A stretch of DNA of 49,023 nt, from the NCBI RefSeq assembly GCF_001552255.1, contig NZ_BCQV01000036.1, positions 1 through 49,023 of the forward strand. The letters run 5' to 3'. Source of the DNA: Alicyclobacillus shizuokensis NBRC 103103 (lineage in GTDB: Bacteria > Bacillota > Bacilli > Alicyclobacillales > Alicyclobacillaceae). Shown here piece after piece: positions 32,037-40,794 of the stretch. A program made the position numbers and the translations under genes. Each line of letters begins with the position of its first letter. Position 1 is the stretch's first letter. The notes below the pieces were generated by a model. It was not told the origin of the DNA, made no database searches, and worked only from the letters and a program-made list of their open reading frames with translations.

Positions 32037-34730
32037 ATGCTGGACGCCCACGGTGGGCGAATAGAGGATTATATGGAGGATACGGGCCTGGCCGAGACGG
32101 AGATTGTGGATTTCAGCGCCAATATCAATCCCTTAGGTCCTCCGAGATCCGTGCAGGCCGCCATAGCGGACGCCCTGCCAAGCGTCCGCCATTACCCCGA
32201 CACCCATCAGCGCCAAGTCAGGCGCGTGTTGTCTGAACGCTTTCAGGTCGGTGAAGAGTATATCCTTTGCGGCAATGGAGCCAGTGAAATAATCGATCTG
32301 TTTTTCCGCGCGCTGCGTCCAGCACGTGTCCACCTGGTTGAACCTGCCTTCGCAGAATACGCGCGGTTTGCCCGGCGCAGCGGAGCGGACATCCATGCGC
32401 TGACTGCCGCCTCCGAACTGCTGGCCGGGCGACTGGAGCCGGTCCTGAAGAGACTGGACGCGGCGGTGCGACCTGGTGATGCCGTAGTCCTGAACAACCC
32501 GCACAATCCCAGCGGCCGCTTCTTTTTCCGCTCGATGTGGGAACCGTTCGTCCTCGATTGGGCGGAACGCGGCGTCTGGGTGTTGTGCGACGAGTCGTTT
32601 CTGGATTTTCGGAAGGACGGGGACGCGCACTCGGCCATTCACCTGTCTGCCCAAACGCGGCGCCTTGTGACCGTGCGTTCAGCGACGAAGGTGTACGCCC
32701 TGCCCGGCCTGCGCTTTGGTTTCGGCGTCGCGCATCCCGACACAGTGCGCCGTTTGGAGGCGGGACGAGACCCTTGGAGCGTCAACCGCCTGGCCCAAGC
32801 GGCGGCCGTGGCTGCTTATCAGGATGAGTCGTTTCTGCAGGCGACCTGGCGTTGGCTGGCAGAGGAACAGGATTTTCTTGCCGCACGCTGGGGGAGCCAG
32901 GCAGGCTGGCGGTGGTATGCGGGAGACGCCAACTTTTTTCTCGTTCGGTGGAACGACGCGTCGGTCGAGGGGTTGCTTCTGTATCTCCAACAGCAGGGAC
33001 TGTTCCTCCGCTCGTGCGCCAACTTTCCGGGGCTGGGACCGAACTTTTTGCGCATTGCCGTCCGCAGCCGTCCAGAGAACGAACGGCTGTGGCAGGCGGT
33101 GATGAGCTACCTGCATCCCGCTCCACCCCGTCCCGTCATGGTCCCTCTGCCGCATATCCCAGAGCCCGCTCAGCGCCGGGCCAAAAGTCTCATGCTGGTT
33201 GGCACCGCCTCAAGTGTCGGCAAGAGCGTGTTGACCGCAGCGCTGTGTCGCATTTTGCACGAGGACGGGGTGGACGTCGCCCCGTTTAAGGCGCAGAACA
33301 TGTCGTTGAACTCCGCAGTCACCCCCTCCGGGCGCGAAATTGGCCGGGCGCAGGCGGTGCAGGCCGAGGCGTGCGGAATTCCTCCCAATGAGCATATGAA
33401 TCCCGTGCTGCTCAAGCCAACCGGTCCGCACCAGAGCCAAGTGGTCTTGCAGGGGCGCGTGTACGACTCGGTCACTGCCAGGGAGTACTTTGCCGGCGAC
33501 AAGCGTGAGCTGTGGAACGCCGTGCAGGAAAGCTACACCTACCTGGCCGAGCGCCACCAGGTGGTGGTCATCGAAGGGGCCGGGAGTCCGGTGGAAGTCA
33601 ATCTCAAAGCGCGCGACATCGCCAACTTTAAGGTGGCAGCGATGGCGGATGCGAACGTGCTGCTCGTGGCGGACATCGACAGGGGGGGTGTCTTTGCGTC
33701 CATCATCGGTACGCTGGCGCTGCTTGACGCGGATGAACGAGCGCGCGTGAAAGGCATTCTCATCAATCGCTTCCGGGGCGATATGAGCCTGTTTCGTGAG
33801 GGAGTGCGGTGGTTGGAACAGCGGACCGGCCTGCCGGTCGTGGGCGTGGTTCCGTTCATTCCCCGCATCGGCATCGATGAGGAAGACTCTGTGGCCTTGG
33901 ACTCCATCCGCTACCAAGGCGGAGGACGGGCAACGGACCATCACCCGGTCCCCGTGGCGCACCAACTGCGGATCGCCATTGTGCGGCTACCGCACATCGC
34001 CAATTTTACCGATTTCGACCCACTGTTTCTGGAGCCGCAGGTAGAGGCTCACTTTTGCGCCCGGCCAGAGGAACTCCAGGGCGCGGCTGCGGTCGTACTG
34101 CCGGGGACCAAGAGCACGTTGCTGGATCTGGCCTGGCTGCATGAGTCCGGATGGGTACAGGCCTTGCAATCGTTTGTCGAGGCGGGCGGATGGGTGCTCG
34201 GCGTCTGTGGGGGCTTTCAGATGCTGGGCGTGCATGTACTGGATCCGTACGGCATAGAGGCTGGGGTGAACGAAGAGCCAGGACTTGGCCTCCTTCCAGT
34301 CAGCACGGAAATTTTGCCACACAAGCGCACCGTGCTGGTCCGGGCGGAGTTGATGGGCCCGTTTGCGCCCCTGCGCGTGGACGCGTACGAGATCCACATG
34401 GGGAAAACGAATTGGCGAAGTGAATCGGTGCTGCCGTTTGCCCGTCTAGAGGACGACGCCGATGGACGGGTGCGTACGGACGGGTGCATCGCCGAAGACG
34501 GTCGTGTCATCGGCACCTATCTGCACGGGATACTCCACAATGACGATTTTCGGCGTGCTTGGTTGCGCCGCCTCTGTCAAGCGCGGGGCATTCCTTTTTC
34601 CCCGGTGCCCCTGCGGGTGCAGGCGGTGCGGGAGGAGGCGTTGGCACACCTGGCTGAGGTGGTGCGCAACCATGTCCAGCTTCCCCGGATCTATGAATGG
34701 CTGGGGATATCGAGCGGTTTTGTATCTTAA
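32037..34730 (+). CDS. Fused threonine-phosphate decarboxylase and cobyric acid synthase (CobD-CbiP)
   Basis: One 897-residue frame joins two enzymes. Residues 1-360 are a PLP enzyme of the CobD/histidinol-phosphate aminotransferase group: DFSANINPLGPP at 26-36, NNPHNPSG at 153-160 and the PLP lysine K218 in SATKVYALPGLRFGF. It decarboxylates threonine phosphate to aminopropanol phosphate. After a proline-rich linker (361-380), residues 384-897 are CbiP (CobQ): a P-loop GTASSVGKS at 389-397, KAQNMSLNSAVTPSGREIGR, the glutaminase nucleophile C724 in GVCGGFQMLG and H830 in GTYLHGILHND. It amidates adenosylcobyrinate diamide. No stop, frameshift or internal ribosome site separates the parts. ATG 32037 follows GGGAGGG by 6 bases; ATG 32031 is too close. 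Confidence 0.95.
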   Translation: MLDAHGGRIEDYMEDTGLAETEIVDFSANINPLGPPRSVQAAIADALPSVRHYPDTHQRQVRRVLSERFQVGEEYILCGNGASEIIDLFFRALRPARVHLVEPAFAEYARFARRSGADIHALTAASELLAGRLEPVLKRLDAAVRPGDAVVLNNPHNPSGRFFFRSMWEPFVLDWAERGVWVLCDESFLDFRKDGDAHSAIHLSAQTRRLVTVRSATKVYALPGLRFGFGVAHPDTVRRLEAGRDPWSVNRLAQAAAVAAYQDESFLQATWRWLAEEQDFLAARWGSQAGWRWYAGDANFFLVRWNDASVEGLLLYLQQQGLFLRSCANFPGLGPNFLRIAVRSRPENERLWQAVMSYLHPAPPRPVMVPLPHIPEPAQRRAKSLMLVGTASSVGKSVLTAALCRILHEDGVDVAPFKAQNMSLNSAVTPSGREIGRAQAVQAEACGIPPNEHMNPVLLKPTGPHQSQVVLQGRVYDSVTAREYFAGDKRELWNAVQESYTYLAERHQVVVIEGAGSPVEVNLKARDIANFKVAAMADANVLLVADIDRGGVFASIIGTLALLDADERARVKGILINRFRGDMSLFREGVRWLEQRTGLPVVGVVPFIPRIGIDEEDSVALDSIRYQGGGRATDHHPVPVAHQLRIAIVRLPHIANFTDFDPLFLEPQVEAHFCARPEELQGAAAVVLPGTKSTLLDLAWLHESGWVQALQSFVEAGGWVLGVCGGFQMLGVHVLDPYGIEAGVNEEPGLGLLPVSTEILPHKRTVLVRAELMGPFAPLRVDAYEIHMGKTNWRSESVLPFARLEDDADGRVRTDGCIAEDGRVIGTYLHGILHNDDFRRAWLRRLCQARGIPFSPVPLRVQAVREEALAHLAEVVRNHVQLPRIYEWLGISSGFVS

Positions 34731-34811
34731 GGTGAGTTTGGTAAACTAATTCTTGAGCCTCTTGCAAGGTGAAGACACGGACAGATACGTCCGTTGGCCA
34801 GGAGGTGAAAG

Positions 34812-36287
34812 ATGGAAGTTGGACTGCTGCTGTTGTCGCTTGTCCTGATTGCTGGCGTCTGTTCAGCCCGGGTGAACAGTCGCATTGGATTTCCGGCGTT
34901 GATAGGCTTTGTCTTGATAGGCGTCCTCATTGGCCCCAACGGGTTCGGCATCGCACCGCGTATCGATGAACACGTGGCCCAGTACCTCGGTTATGTCGCT
35001 TTGATTCTCATCCTGTTTGAAGGTGGCTTGCATACCTCCTGGACACGCATCCGCAACGCGTGGGCTCCTTCTCTATCATTGGCCACGTGGGGCGTGCTCA
35101 TCAGTTCGGCTTTCATGACGGTTTTGGCTCTGGAATTGCTCCATCTGCCGTTTTACGCGGCGGCGCTTTTGGGGGTGGCCGTCAGTTCCACCGATGCGGC
35201 CTCCGTGTTCTCCATCCTCGGAGGAGCCTCCCTGCGGCGCAGGTTGGTGGACATCCTGGAGGTCGAGTCCGGCACCAATGATCCGATGGCGTTCTTTCTC
35301 ACGCTCATCCTCATCGAGTGGGCGGAGCGCGGGCCGGGTTCACCAGGGGCCGCCACCCTGCATGTGGTTGTCCTGTTCGGTCTGCAGATGCTGGTCGGTT
35401 TGGCTGCCGGAGTGGCCATTGGGTATGCGGGCTCCTTCGTGAATCAGCGCATCAAACTTGACACCGGCGGGCTCTATCCGACCCTCTCTCTGGCGTTTGC
35501 TCTGCTCGCCTTCGGTGTTGCCGACGTCTTCAATGGCAGCGGGTTTCTGGCGGTGTACGTGGCGTCCGTGTGGATGGCCAACCATCGTCTCGAACACCGC
35601 TACAGTATCCTGCGTTTCCACGAAGGCGTCTCGTGGACCATGCATATCATCATGTTTGTGGTCTTGGGGCTGCAATTGAACCTCACCGGGGTTTACCGCA
35701 TTATGGTTCCCGGCTTGGGACTGGCGGTCGGGGCGCTGTTTCTGGCCCGGCCGACAGCCGTGTGGCTGTCCACGTTGGGCATGGGCTTGAACTGGCGGGA
35801 AAAGGTGTTCTTGAGCTGGGCCGGTTTGCGAGGCGCCGTGCCCATTGTGTTGGTCCTGACGGCCATGCTTGCCCCTGTGTATACACCCGGAACCATGCTC
35901 GACGCCGTGTTTTTCGTTGTGCTGGCCTCCACTTTGGTGCAGGGCTTGACGGTGGTTCCGTTCGCCAAACGACTTGACTTGTTTGATCCGTCCCCCTCCG
36001 AAGGACTGTTTGAGTTGGTGGCGATTGCCCGGGAGAATGCGATTGTCCTGCCGGTGGAGATTGTCGCGGATTCGCCTCTGGTAGAAAAGAAGCTGGTCGA
36101 AGTCCCGTTTCCGCCCAATACCCTCTGTTACGCCGTCGTTCGCGGTGCCAGCGTCCTGGTTCCGCGAGGGGCAACGCGGCTGCAGGCGAATGACCACCTG
36201 TTGGTTCTGTCCGACCGGCGGCACATTCCGGACTTAATGCGCCTGTTTGCCAACGAGTCTGTGGGTTCACCGCAATTCCTTCCATGA
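34812..36287 (+). CDS. CPA1-type potassium/proton antiporter (NhaP2/CvrA-like) with TrkA_C domain
   Basis: A 491-residue protein: about twelve membrane segments (residues 1-390) followed by a cytoplasmic TrkA_C (RCK_C) domain (VEIVADSPLVEKKLVEVPFP and on). The exchanger core has GFVLIGVLIGPNGFG, ILFEGGLHTSW, VSSTDAASVFSIL and VESGTNDPMAFFLTL with the ion-binding aspartate of the CPA group. These carriers swap K+ or Na+ for protons, and the RCK_C part usually binds a regulator such as cyclic di-AMP in Bacillota (family knowledge). The start follows a CAGGAGGTGAAAG site. A 6-base hairpin (ACGGAC/GTCCGT, 34777-34794) lies in the leader. Confidence 0.92.
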   Translation: MEVGLLLLSLVLIAGVCSARVNSRIGFPALIGFVLIGVLIGPNGFGIAPRIDEHVAQYLGYVALILILFEGGLHTSWTRIRNAWAPSLSLATWGVLISSAFMTVLALELLHLPFYAAALLGVAVSSTDAASVFSILGGASLRRRLVDILEVESGTNDPMAFFLTLILIEWAERGPGSPGAATLHVVVLFGLQMLVGLAAGVAIGYAGSFVNQRIKLDTGGLYPTLSLAFALLAFGVADVFNGSGFLAVYVASVWMANHRLEHRYSILRFHEGVSWTMHIIMFVVLGLQLNLTGVYRIMVPGLGLAVGALFLARPTAVWLSTLGMGLNWREKVFLSWAGLRGAVPIVLVLTAMLAPVYTPGTMLDAVFFVVLASTLVQGLTVVPFAKRLDLFDPSPSEGLFELVAIARENAIVLPVEIVADSPLVEKKLVEVPFPPNTLCYAVVRGASVLVPRGATRLQANDHLLVLSDRRHIPDLMRLFANESVGSPQFLP

Positions 36288-36312
36288 CAGCGCGTCGACA
36301 GCGGGAAAGGCG

Positions 36313-37239
36313 TCATCCCAGGGCCGGATCGAGCAGCCCGTAAAGCCAGAGTCGCCGGCCCGGCAGCGGCACGCCTCGCCACGTCATCAGCGGCGAGATC
36401 ATGGTCTCCTGCCAACCGGCCTGCTCAAGATAGCGGCGGAATTCGGTTTGGGCGCTGGGCACGTCCACGCGTATCATCCCGGTTTCCAGCCGTTCGGCTG
36501 CTGCCGTCACACTCTTGGCCACATCCAGGGATTCCGCCAGCAGTGGGCCAATGGCGACTGCTCCGGGTCTGGGCACAAGGACGGCGGTCCCAACGAGTTG
36601 TTGTTCTCGATTCAGTGCAGCTATGGACAAACGGGCGAGGCTTCGCAGCGCCTGTCGATCCGGTTGATCTTCGGGGGAGAGGAACAGGTGATGGCGGGGT
36701 GCGCCGTTGGCTTCCTGGTCGAGGCGGGCAATTTGGGGCCAGTGCCTGGGGCTGACTTCCACGCCTCTCGCCAGCTGCCAGCCATTCTCCGCTTCTTCGC
36801 CGGCGAAGATGTCCGCGTGGACGCTGGGCGACGCTGCGTCGCTGCCAACCGGACGCTGCATGCGGTGGATGAAGCCGACCGTCTCAAACCCCAGCGATTC
36901 ATAGAGACGGTAGCCCGGGGCAGTGGATAGCAATGACACGCAGGCCGCTCGCGACTGGGCGTAAGCTAAGCAGACGGATACCAAACGGCGTCCGATGCCG
37001 CACCGCTGGACATCAGGGCGAACCATGACCATGCCGATGGAGGCCCACGTGGGTGGGTAGGCGAATACGGCGGCGGTCGCCAGCAATTGGCGGCCGCGAC
37101 GCAGGCCAATTACCCACCCGGCGGTCAAGAGCCACAGCACCTGTTGGCGGCGAAACGCCCATCCCAGCTGAGCCGCCAGCTCCTGAACGGCCGCCGCGTC
37201 CGAAGTGCGCAAAACCTCCCAGTCGTCGCTGTTGTTCAT
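36313..37239 (-). CDS. Two-domain GNAT-family acetyltransferase (YitH-like)
   Basis: A 308-residue protein. The first 130 residues form a complete GNAT domain with IGMVMVRPDVQRCGIGRRLV as the acetyl-CoA loop (QRCGIG) and GYRLYESLGFETVG at the end of the domain. The C-terminal half (after DIFAGEEAENGW) lacks that loop and resembles the second domain of YitH-type acetyltransferases, with GAVAIGPLLAESLDVAKSV. Function is unknown for the group. The start has a clear AAGGAG site, and the gene converges on the antiporter gene. Confidence 0.86.
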   Translation of the reverse strand: MNNSDDWEVLRTSDAAAVQELAAQLGWAFRRQQVLWLLTAGWVIGLRRGRQLLATAAVFAYPPTWASIGMVMVRPDVQRCGIGRRLVSVCLAYAQSRAACVSLLSTAPGYRLYESLGFETVGFIHRMQRPVGSDAASPSVHADIFAGEEAENGWQLARGVEVSPRHWPQIARLDQEANGAPRHHLFLSPEDQPDRQALRSLARLSIAALNREQQLVGTAVLVPRPGAVAIGPLLAESLDVAKSVTAAAERLETGMIRVDVPSAQTEFRRYLEQAGWQETMISPLMTWRGVPLPGRRLWLYGLLDPALG

Positions 37240-37399
37240 CCGTTCCTCTCCTTATGCTCCCTCTGATCTCTGACGCCCATTCTATCACGGTGCACTGGAA
37301 GCGCGTACCAAGCTGCCGTCGCTGCGGGGCCAGGAGGCATAACTGGGGGTGATTTCGCGAACATTGTAACCTGTCACAGTCAAGACAGGGGGATTGTTG

Positions 37400-39016
37400 A
37401 TGCATCCACTGCAAACGCTGGCCGATGTCTGCGTCATCATCGCCTTCATCCTGGGCAGCTTTTTCCTGCTCGCGTTGGCGGGGATTGTCCTGATGCTGTA
37501 TGTGCACGACCGGCGGCAAGACCAGCATCCCGTCCTGCGCAATTTTCCGGTTATTGGCATGGCGCGCTATTTTTTCGAGAAGATAGGTCCTGAACTACGC
37601 CAGTACCTGTACAACAGCGACACGGAGGGCAAACCGTTCTCCCGTGTCGACTACGAGACCATCGTCAAGAGCGCCAAGTATCAACGCAATGTGATTGGCT
37701 TTGGCTCACAGCGGGATTTCGACGGGCCCGGGTATTACATCCGCAACGCAATGTTTCCCAAGCAAATGGAGGAGTTGCGGATGGACCGAGAGACGCGCAT
37801 ACAAAGCAAAAAGTATGTCCTGGTCTCCGATCCGCTGTTTGGACCACGCACGGAGAAGTGGGTGGATGCCAATCCGTTGGCGTACCTGTTGGCGGACGAG
37901 GATGCGATCACGATTGGCGCGGGAGTTCCGCACCCGTTTGTGGTCAAAGGTCAGATTGGCATGTCCGGCATGAGCTTTGGCGCCCTGGGCAGCCACGCCA
38001 TCTTGGCTCTCTCGCACGGCCTGGCCATCGCCCAGGGAACTTGGATGAATACGGGCGAAGGCGGGCTGTCGTCCTACCACCTGGACGGTGGGGTGGATAT
38101 CATCATGCAGATTGGTCCTGGATTGTTCGGGGTGCGCGACGTCAAGGGTCGGTTCAATTGGGATGAACTGCGGCGCAAGGCGGAATTGCCGCAGGTGCGC
38201 GCCTTTGAGTTGAAACTGGCGCAGGGAGCGAAGGCGCGTGGCGGCCATATCGACGGTGACAAGGTGACGCCCGAGATCGCCAAAATTCGTCTGGTGGAAC
38301 CCTATAAGCCTATTGACAGCCCAAACCGTTTCCATGAGTTCGACGACCTACCGTCACTGTTCGATTTCATGGAACGCATCCGTGCCGCGACCGGCAAGCC
38401 CGTGGGGATGAAAATGGTGGTGGGAAGTCCAGAACAGGCTGACGAGTTGGCGGCGTACATGCGCCATGCCGGGGTGGGGCCGGATTTTATCACCATCGAC
38501 GGCGGGGAGGGCGGGACGGGAGCTTCTTACCAAGAATTGGCGGACACCGTGGGACTGCCCATCAAGTCGGCACTGCCTCTGGTCGACGCCGCCCTGGTTC
38601 GCCACGGGGTGCGCGACCGGGTGAGGCTCATCGCTTCCGGAAAATTGTTTTCCCCCGACCGAGTGGCGGTCGCCCTGGCCATGGGAGCGGATCTGGTCAA
38701 CATTGCCCGCGGATTCATGATCACGGTGGGCTGCATTCAGGCCCTGAAGTGTCATGCAAATATCTGTCCGGTCGGGGTTGCCACAACCAATCCTGCTCTG
38801 GAGAAGGCGCTGGTGGTCGACGAAAAGAAGTACCGAGTGGCCAACTATGTGATCACGATGCGGGAAGGTTTGTTTCGGCTGGCGGCTGCGGCTGGCCTGG
38901 ATTCGCCCGTCCAGTTCACGCGTTCGCATGTGGTTTATCAACACGCCGGCGGGCGGGTGTCCAGTCTGGATGAGGTGGCACCGGTCTTGGGCCGTCAGGG
39001 AGTCGCCGGACCCTGA
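37400..39016 (+). CDS. FMN-binding glutamate synthase family protein (YerD-like)
   Basis: A 538-residue protein with one N-terminal membrane anchor (residues 9-35, VCVIIAFILGSFFLLALAGI) and a large soluble part equal to the FMN/Fe-S synthase domain of glutamate synthase. The domain shows GMSGMSFGALGSHAI, MNTGEGGLSSYH, DKVTPEIAKIR, TIDGGEGGTGAS and the Fe-S cysteine region CHANICPVGVATTNP. The glutaminase domain and the gltD partner are absent, so it is not a normal glutamate synthase; related stand-alone proteins have no settled function. The ATG at 37400 is set by a GGGGGA site 6 bases upstream. Confidence 0.92.
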   Translation: MHPLQTLADVCVIIAFILGSFFLLALAGIVLMLYVHDRRQDQHPVLRNFPVIGMARYFFEKIGPELRQYLYNSDTEGKPFSRVDYETIVKSAKYQRNVIGFGSQRDFDGPGYYIRNAMFPKQMEELRMDRETRIQSKKYVLVSDPLFGPRTEKWVDANPLAYLLADEDAITIGAGVPHPFVVKGQIGMSGMSFGALGSHAILALSHGLAIAQGTWMNTGEGGLSSYHLDGGVDIIMQIGPGLFGVRDVKGRFNWDELRRKAELPQVRAFELKLAQGAKARGGHIDGDKVTPEIAKIRLVEPYKPIDSPNRFHEFDDLPSLFDFMERIRAATGKPVGMKMVVGSPEQADELAAYMRHAGVGPDFITIDGGEGGTGASYQELADTVGLPIKSALPLVDAALVRHGVRDRVRLIASGKLFSPDRVAVALAMGADLVNIARGFMITVGCIQALKCHANICPVGVATTNPALEKALVVDEKKYRVANYVITMREGLFRLAAAAGLDSPVQFTRSHVVYQHAGGRVSSLDEVAPVLGRQGVAGP

Positions 39017-39032
39017 CGGCGGCCGTACCCAC

Positions 39033-39239
39033 TCACCGCCCTGGCTGGCGATATGGGGGATGAATGGGTGGAGCAAACGGTATACGCGGCCGCTGGGTGT
39101 GCATAGGTGGGACCGGGGGCGCTAGAAGACCCCTCCGCTTGGCGCCCTGGTGGGCAATCTTGACCAACTCCCGGACTCTTTCATCCTGGGCCACATGCAA
39201 CGCCAAGGAGCCAAACTTGAGAAAGGTGTCCAGTTTCAT
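39033..39239 (-). CDS. Small hypothetical protein with proline-rich tail
   Basis: A 68-residue protein: a helical N-terminal part (MKLDTFLKFGSLALHVAQDE, then VRELVKIAHQGAKRRG) and a proline-rich tail (PPVPPMHTQRPRIPF and on). The helix could lie along a membrane or pack as a pair. The ATG at 39239 follows a GGTGAAGGGA site, which favours a real gene over the longer frame from 39284. I do not recognise the family, although short proteins with this helix-plus-tail form occur in Bacillota. It converges on the YerD-like gene, 16 bases apart. Confidence 0.6.
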   Translation of the reverse strand: MKLDTFLKFGSLALHVAQDERVRELVKIAHQGAKRRGLLAPPVPPMHTQRPRIPFAPPIHPPYRQPGR

Positions 39240-39410
39240 TCCCTTCACCCGCCTTTTGACGCATGGATTAGGCCCGCAGGCCAAAGGGCTAGGGGCTTTG
39301 CCATTACCCTATTCGCTTGACCATTCTGCGTGCTGGCGAATGCCCGGAGCATGGCACCAGGTGGTGTGGACCCTGCACCCGTGGACATGGGCCTGGCTGG
39401 TACACCGGGG

Positions 39411-39435
39411 GTCCCCCTCGTCTAAGGAGGGGGAC
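39411..39435 (-). terminator. Hairpin downstream of the glutamine-rich gene
   Basis: Perfect 9-base arms (GTCCCCCTC at 39411-39419 and its complement at 39427-39435) enclose a 7-base loop, 22 bases past the stop of the glutamine-rich gene. There is no T-run, so termination is likely but not certain. The rest of 39240-39456 shows no gene. Confidence 0.5.
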
Positions 39436-39456
39436 GCGCTGTGAGTCCTTGACATC

Positions 39457-39759
39457 TTATTCGTAGGAATTGTTCTGCTGATTGGCCGTCGCCTGTGCCT
39501 GCTGCATGGCTTGTTGAGCCTGGTTTAACTGCTGCTGAATCTGCTGCAGTTGTTGCTGCTGCTCGGCGGTCGCCTGCATGCCGGCCTGCGTTTGCGCCTG
39601 CTGCAGCTGCTGTTCGGCCTGCTGCAGTTGTTGCTGCGCTTGCTGCAGCTGCTGCGGATTGGTGTTCTGTTGGGCCCGCTGAATGGCTTGCTGTGCCTGT
39701 TGAACCGCTTGTTGCAACTGCTGAAGTTGCTGCTGTTGTTGTGCGTTTGCCTGTGGCAT
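39457..39759 (-). CDS. Glutamine-rich low-complexity protein, 100 residues
   Basis: A 100-residue protein that is about half glutamine by my count, with alanine, leucine and asparagine filling most of the rest. It reads MPQANAQQQQQLQQLQQAVQ and continues in the same style to the end, NQQNNSYE, with only a few charged residues. The hydrophobics fall in a heptad-like rhythm, so a long amphipathic helix or coiled coil is likely. There is no signal peptide or transmembrane segment. The ATG at 39759 has a perfect AGAGGAGG site. Gamma-type small acid-soluble spore proteins are also rich in glutamine and asparagine, and coat proteins can be, but no clear spore motif is visible. Confidence 0.82.
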   Translation of the reverse strand: MPQANAQQQQQLQQLQQAVQQAQQAIQRAQQNTNPQQLQQAQQQLQQAEQQLQQAQTQAGMQATAEQQQQLQQIQQQLNQAQQAMQQAQATANQQNNSYE

Positions 39760-39985
39760 GGTGTTGCCTCCTCTTTGTCCTGTTAAGCATGACGAGTCAT
39801 GCCGTCCTTTAGGATGGGTGGAAAACCGAGAATTATGAGGGGAATCTTGATCAGGCAAGAGAGACACGCCGATGCAGCCAGACGCGTGCTGGACTTGGGT
39901 ATAGCGCCTTCCGTTTGGCGCCAGACTGGGAGAATGGATATCCCGTGCTGAAAGGGAGAGCAGCGCGAATCTTCGATGCAGGAGC

Positions 39986-40591
39986 ATGAACGTGCATTTT
40001 GACATTCAGGAATGGTTGCAACACTATGGCTACTTCGGCGTACTCCTCATTCTGCTGTTGGAGCCCATCGGCATTCCGTTCCCAGCGGAGACGACATTGA
40101 CTGTGGCCGGCATTGAGTGGACCCGGGGCGTGTTTCACCTTCTGCCCCTCTGGCTGGCCGCCGTTGTCGGCAACGTCACGGGATCCACCGCCGCCTACGC
40201 CATCGGGCGCTATCTGGGGCGTCCCGTGATTGTTCGCTTTGGGCGGCACGTGGGCATCACTCAGACGCGTTTGGATGCAGCAGCAAATTGGTTCAACCGC
40301 TACCAGGGCGGGATTCTCCTGGTGTCCAAGTTTATTGCCGGCATCCGTGTCCTTGTCCCCTATGTGGCCGGCATTGAAAACATGTCTCTCATTCGATTCA
40401 GTCTCTATAACGTGTTCGGCACCCTGGTTTGGACGGTCATCTTCATTGTGTTGGGACGCACACTCGGTGTGGAGTGGGCGCGGTATCACCACCTTCTCGA
40501 GGAACACCGGGCGGTGATGGGGGTCGCTCTCATCGTCTTGGTGGCTGTTTTGGTGAGCTGGCGTGTGTACAGGCGGCGCAAATCGGCGTGA
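39986..40591 (+). CDS. DedA-family membrane protein
   Basis: A 201-residue membrane protein of the DedA/SNARE-associated family. It shows FGVLLILLLEPIGIPFPAET (the conserved E and PxP re-entrant loop), GNVTGSTAAYAIGRYLGRP, ISK-type segment VSKFIAGIRVLVPYVAGIENM with the conserved arginine, and a final charged tail. DedA proteins act in lipid (undecaprenyl phosphate, phosphatidylethanolamine) flipping and membrane homeostasis. A GTG at 39992 has better ribosome-site spacing than ATG 39986, so the start may be two codons later. Confidence 0.92.
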   Translation: MNVHFDIQEWLQHYGYFGVLLILLLEPIGIPFPAETTLTVAGIEWTRGVFHLLPLWLAAVVGNVTGSTAAYAIGRYLGRPVIVRFGRHVGITQTRLDAAANWFNRYQGGILLVSKFIAGIRVLVPYVAGIENMSLIRFSLYNVFGTLVWTVIFIVLGRTLGVEWARYHHLLEEHRAVMGVALIVLVAVLVSWRVYRRRKSA

Positions 40592-40794
40592 GCAAAGACG
40601 CTGTTCCATTGGCAACGGGCGGGACGCCAGCGGGGTCGGTGCTATCGGCGCCCCACGCGCACACGCAGGCACACAGAGATACGGTGTGATACGGTGTTCG
40701 CGATCCGGCTGGTAGGTTCGGGCGCCAGCACGGGTTATCTGCCCTGGCGCCGCACCTCAGCCCCTCATAGCATGAACCATCTCAGGAGAGGGGA

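Noticed and set aside
34777-34794. Small hairpin ACGGAC/GTCCGT before the antiporter as a riboswitch
   Set aside because: A single 6-base stem in an 80-base gap is too little for a known ion or nucleotide riboswitch.
39495-39812. Leucine- and alanine-rich frames on the plus strand opposite the glutamine-rich gene
   Set aside because: They are the mirror of CAG/CTG repeats in the real gene and have no ribosome site.
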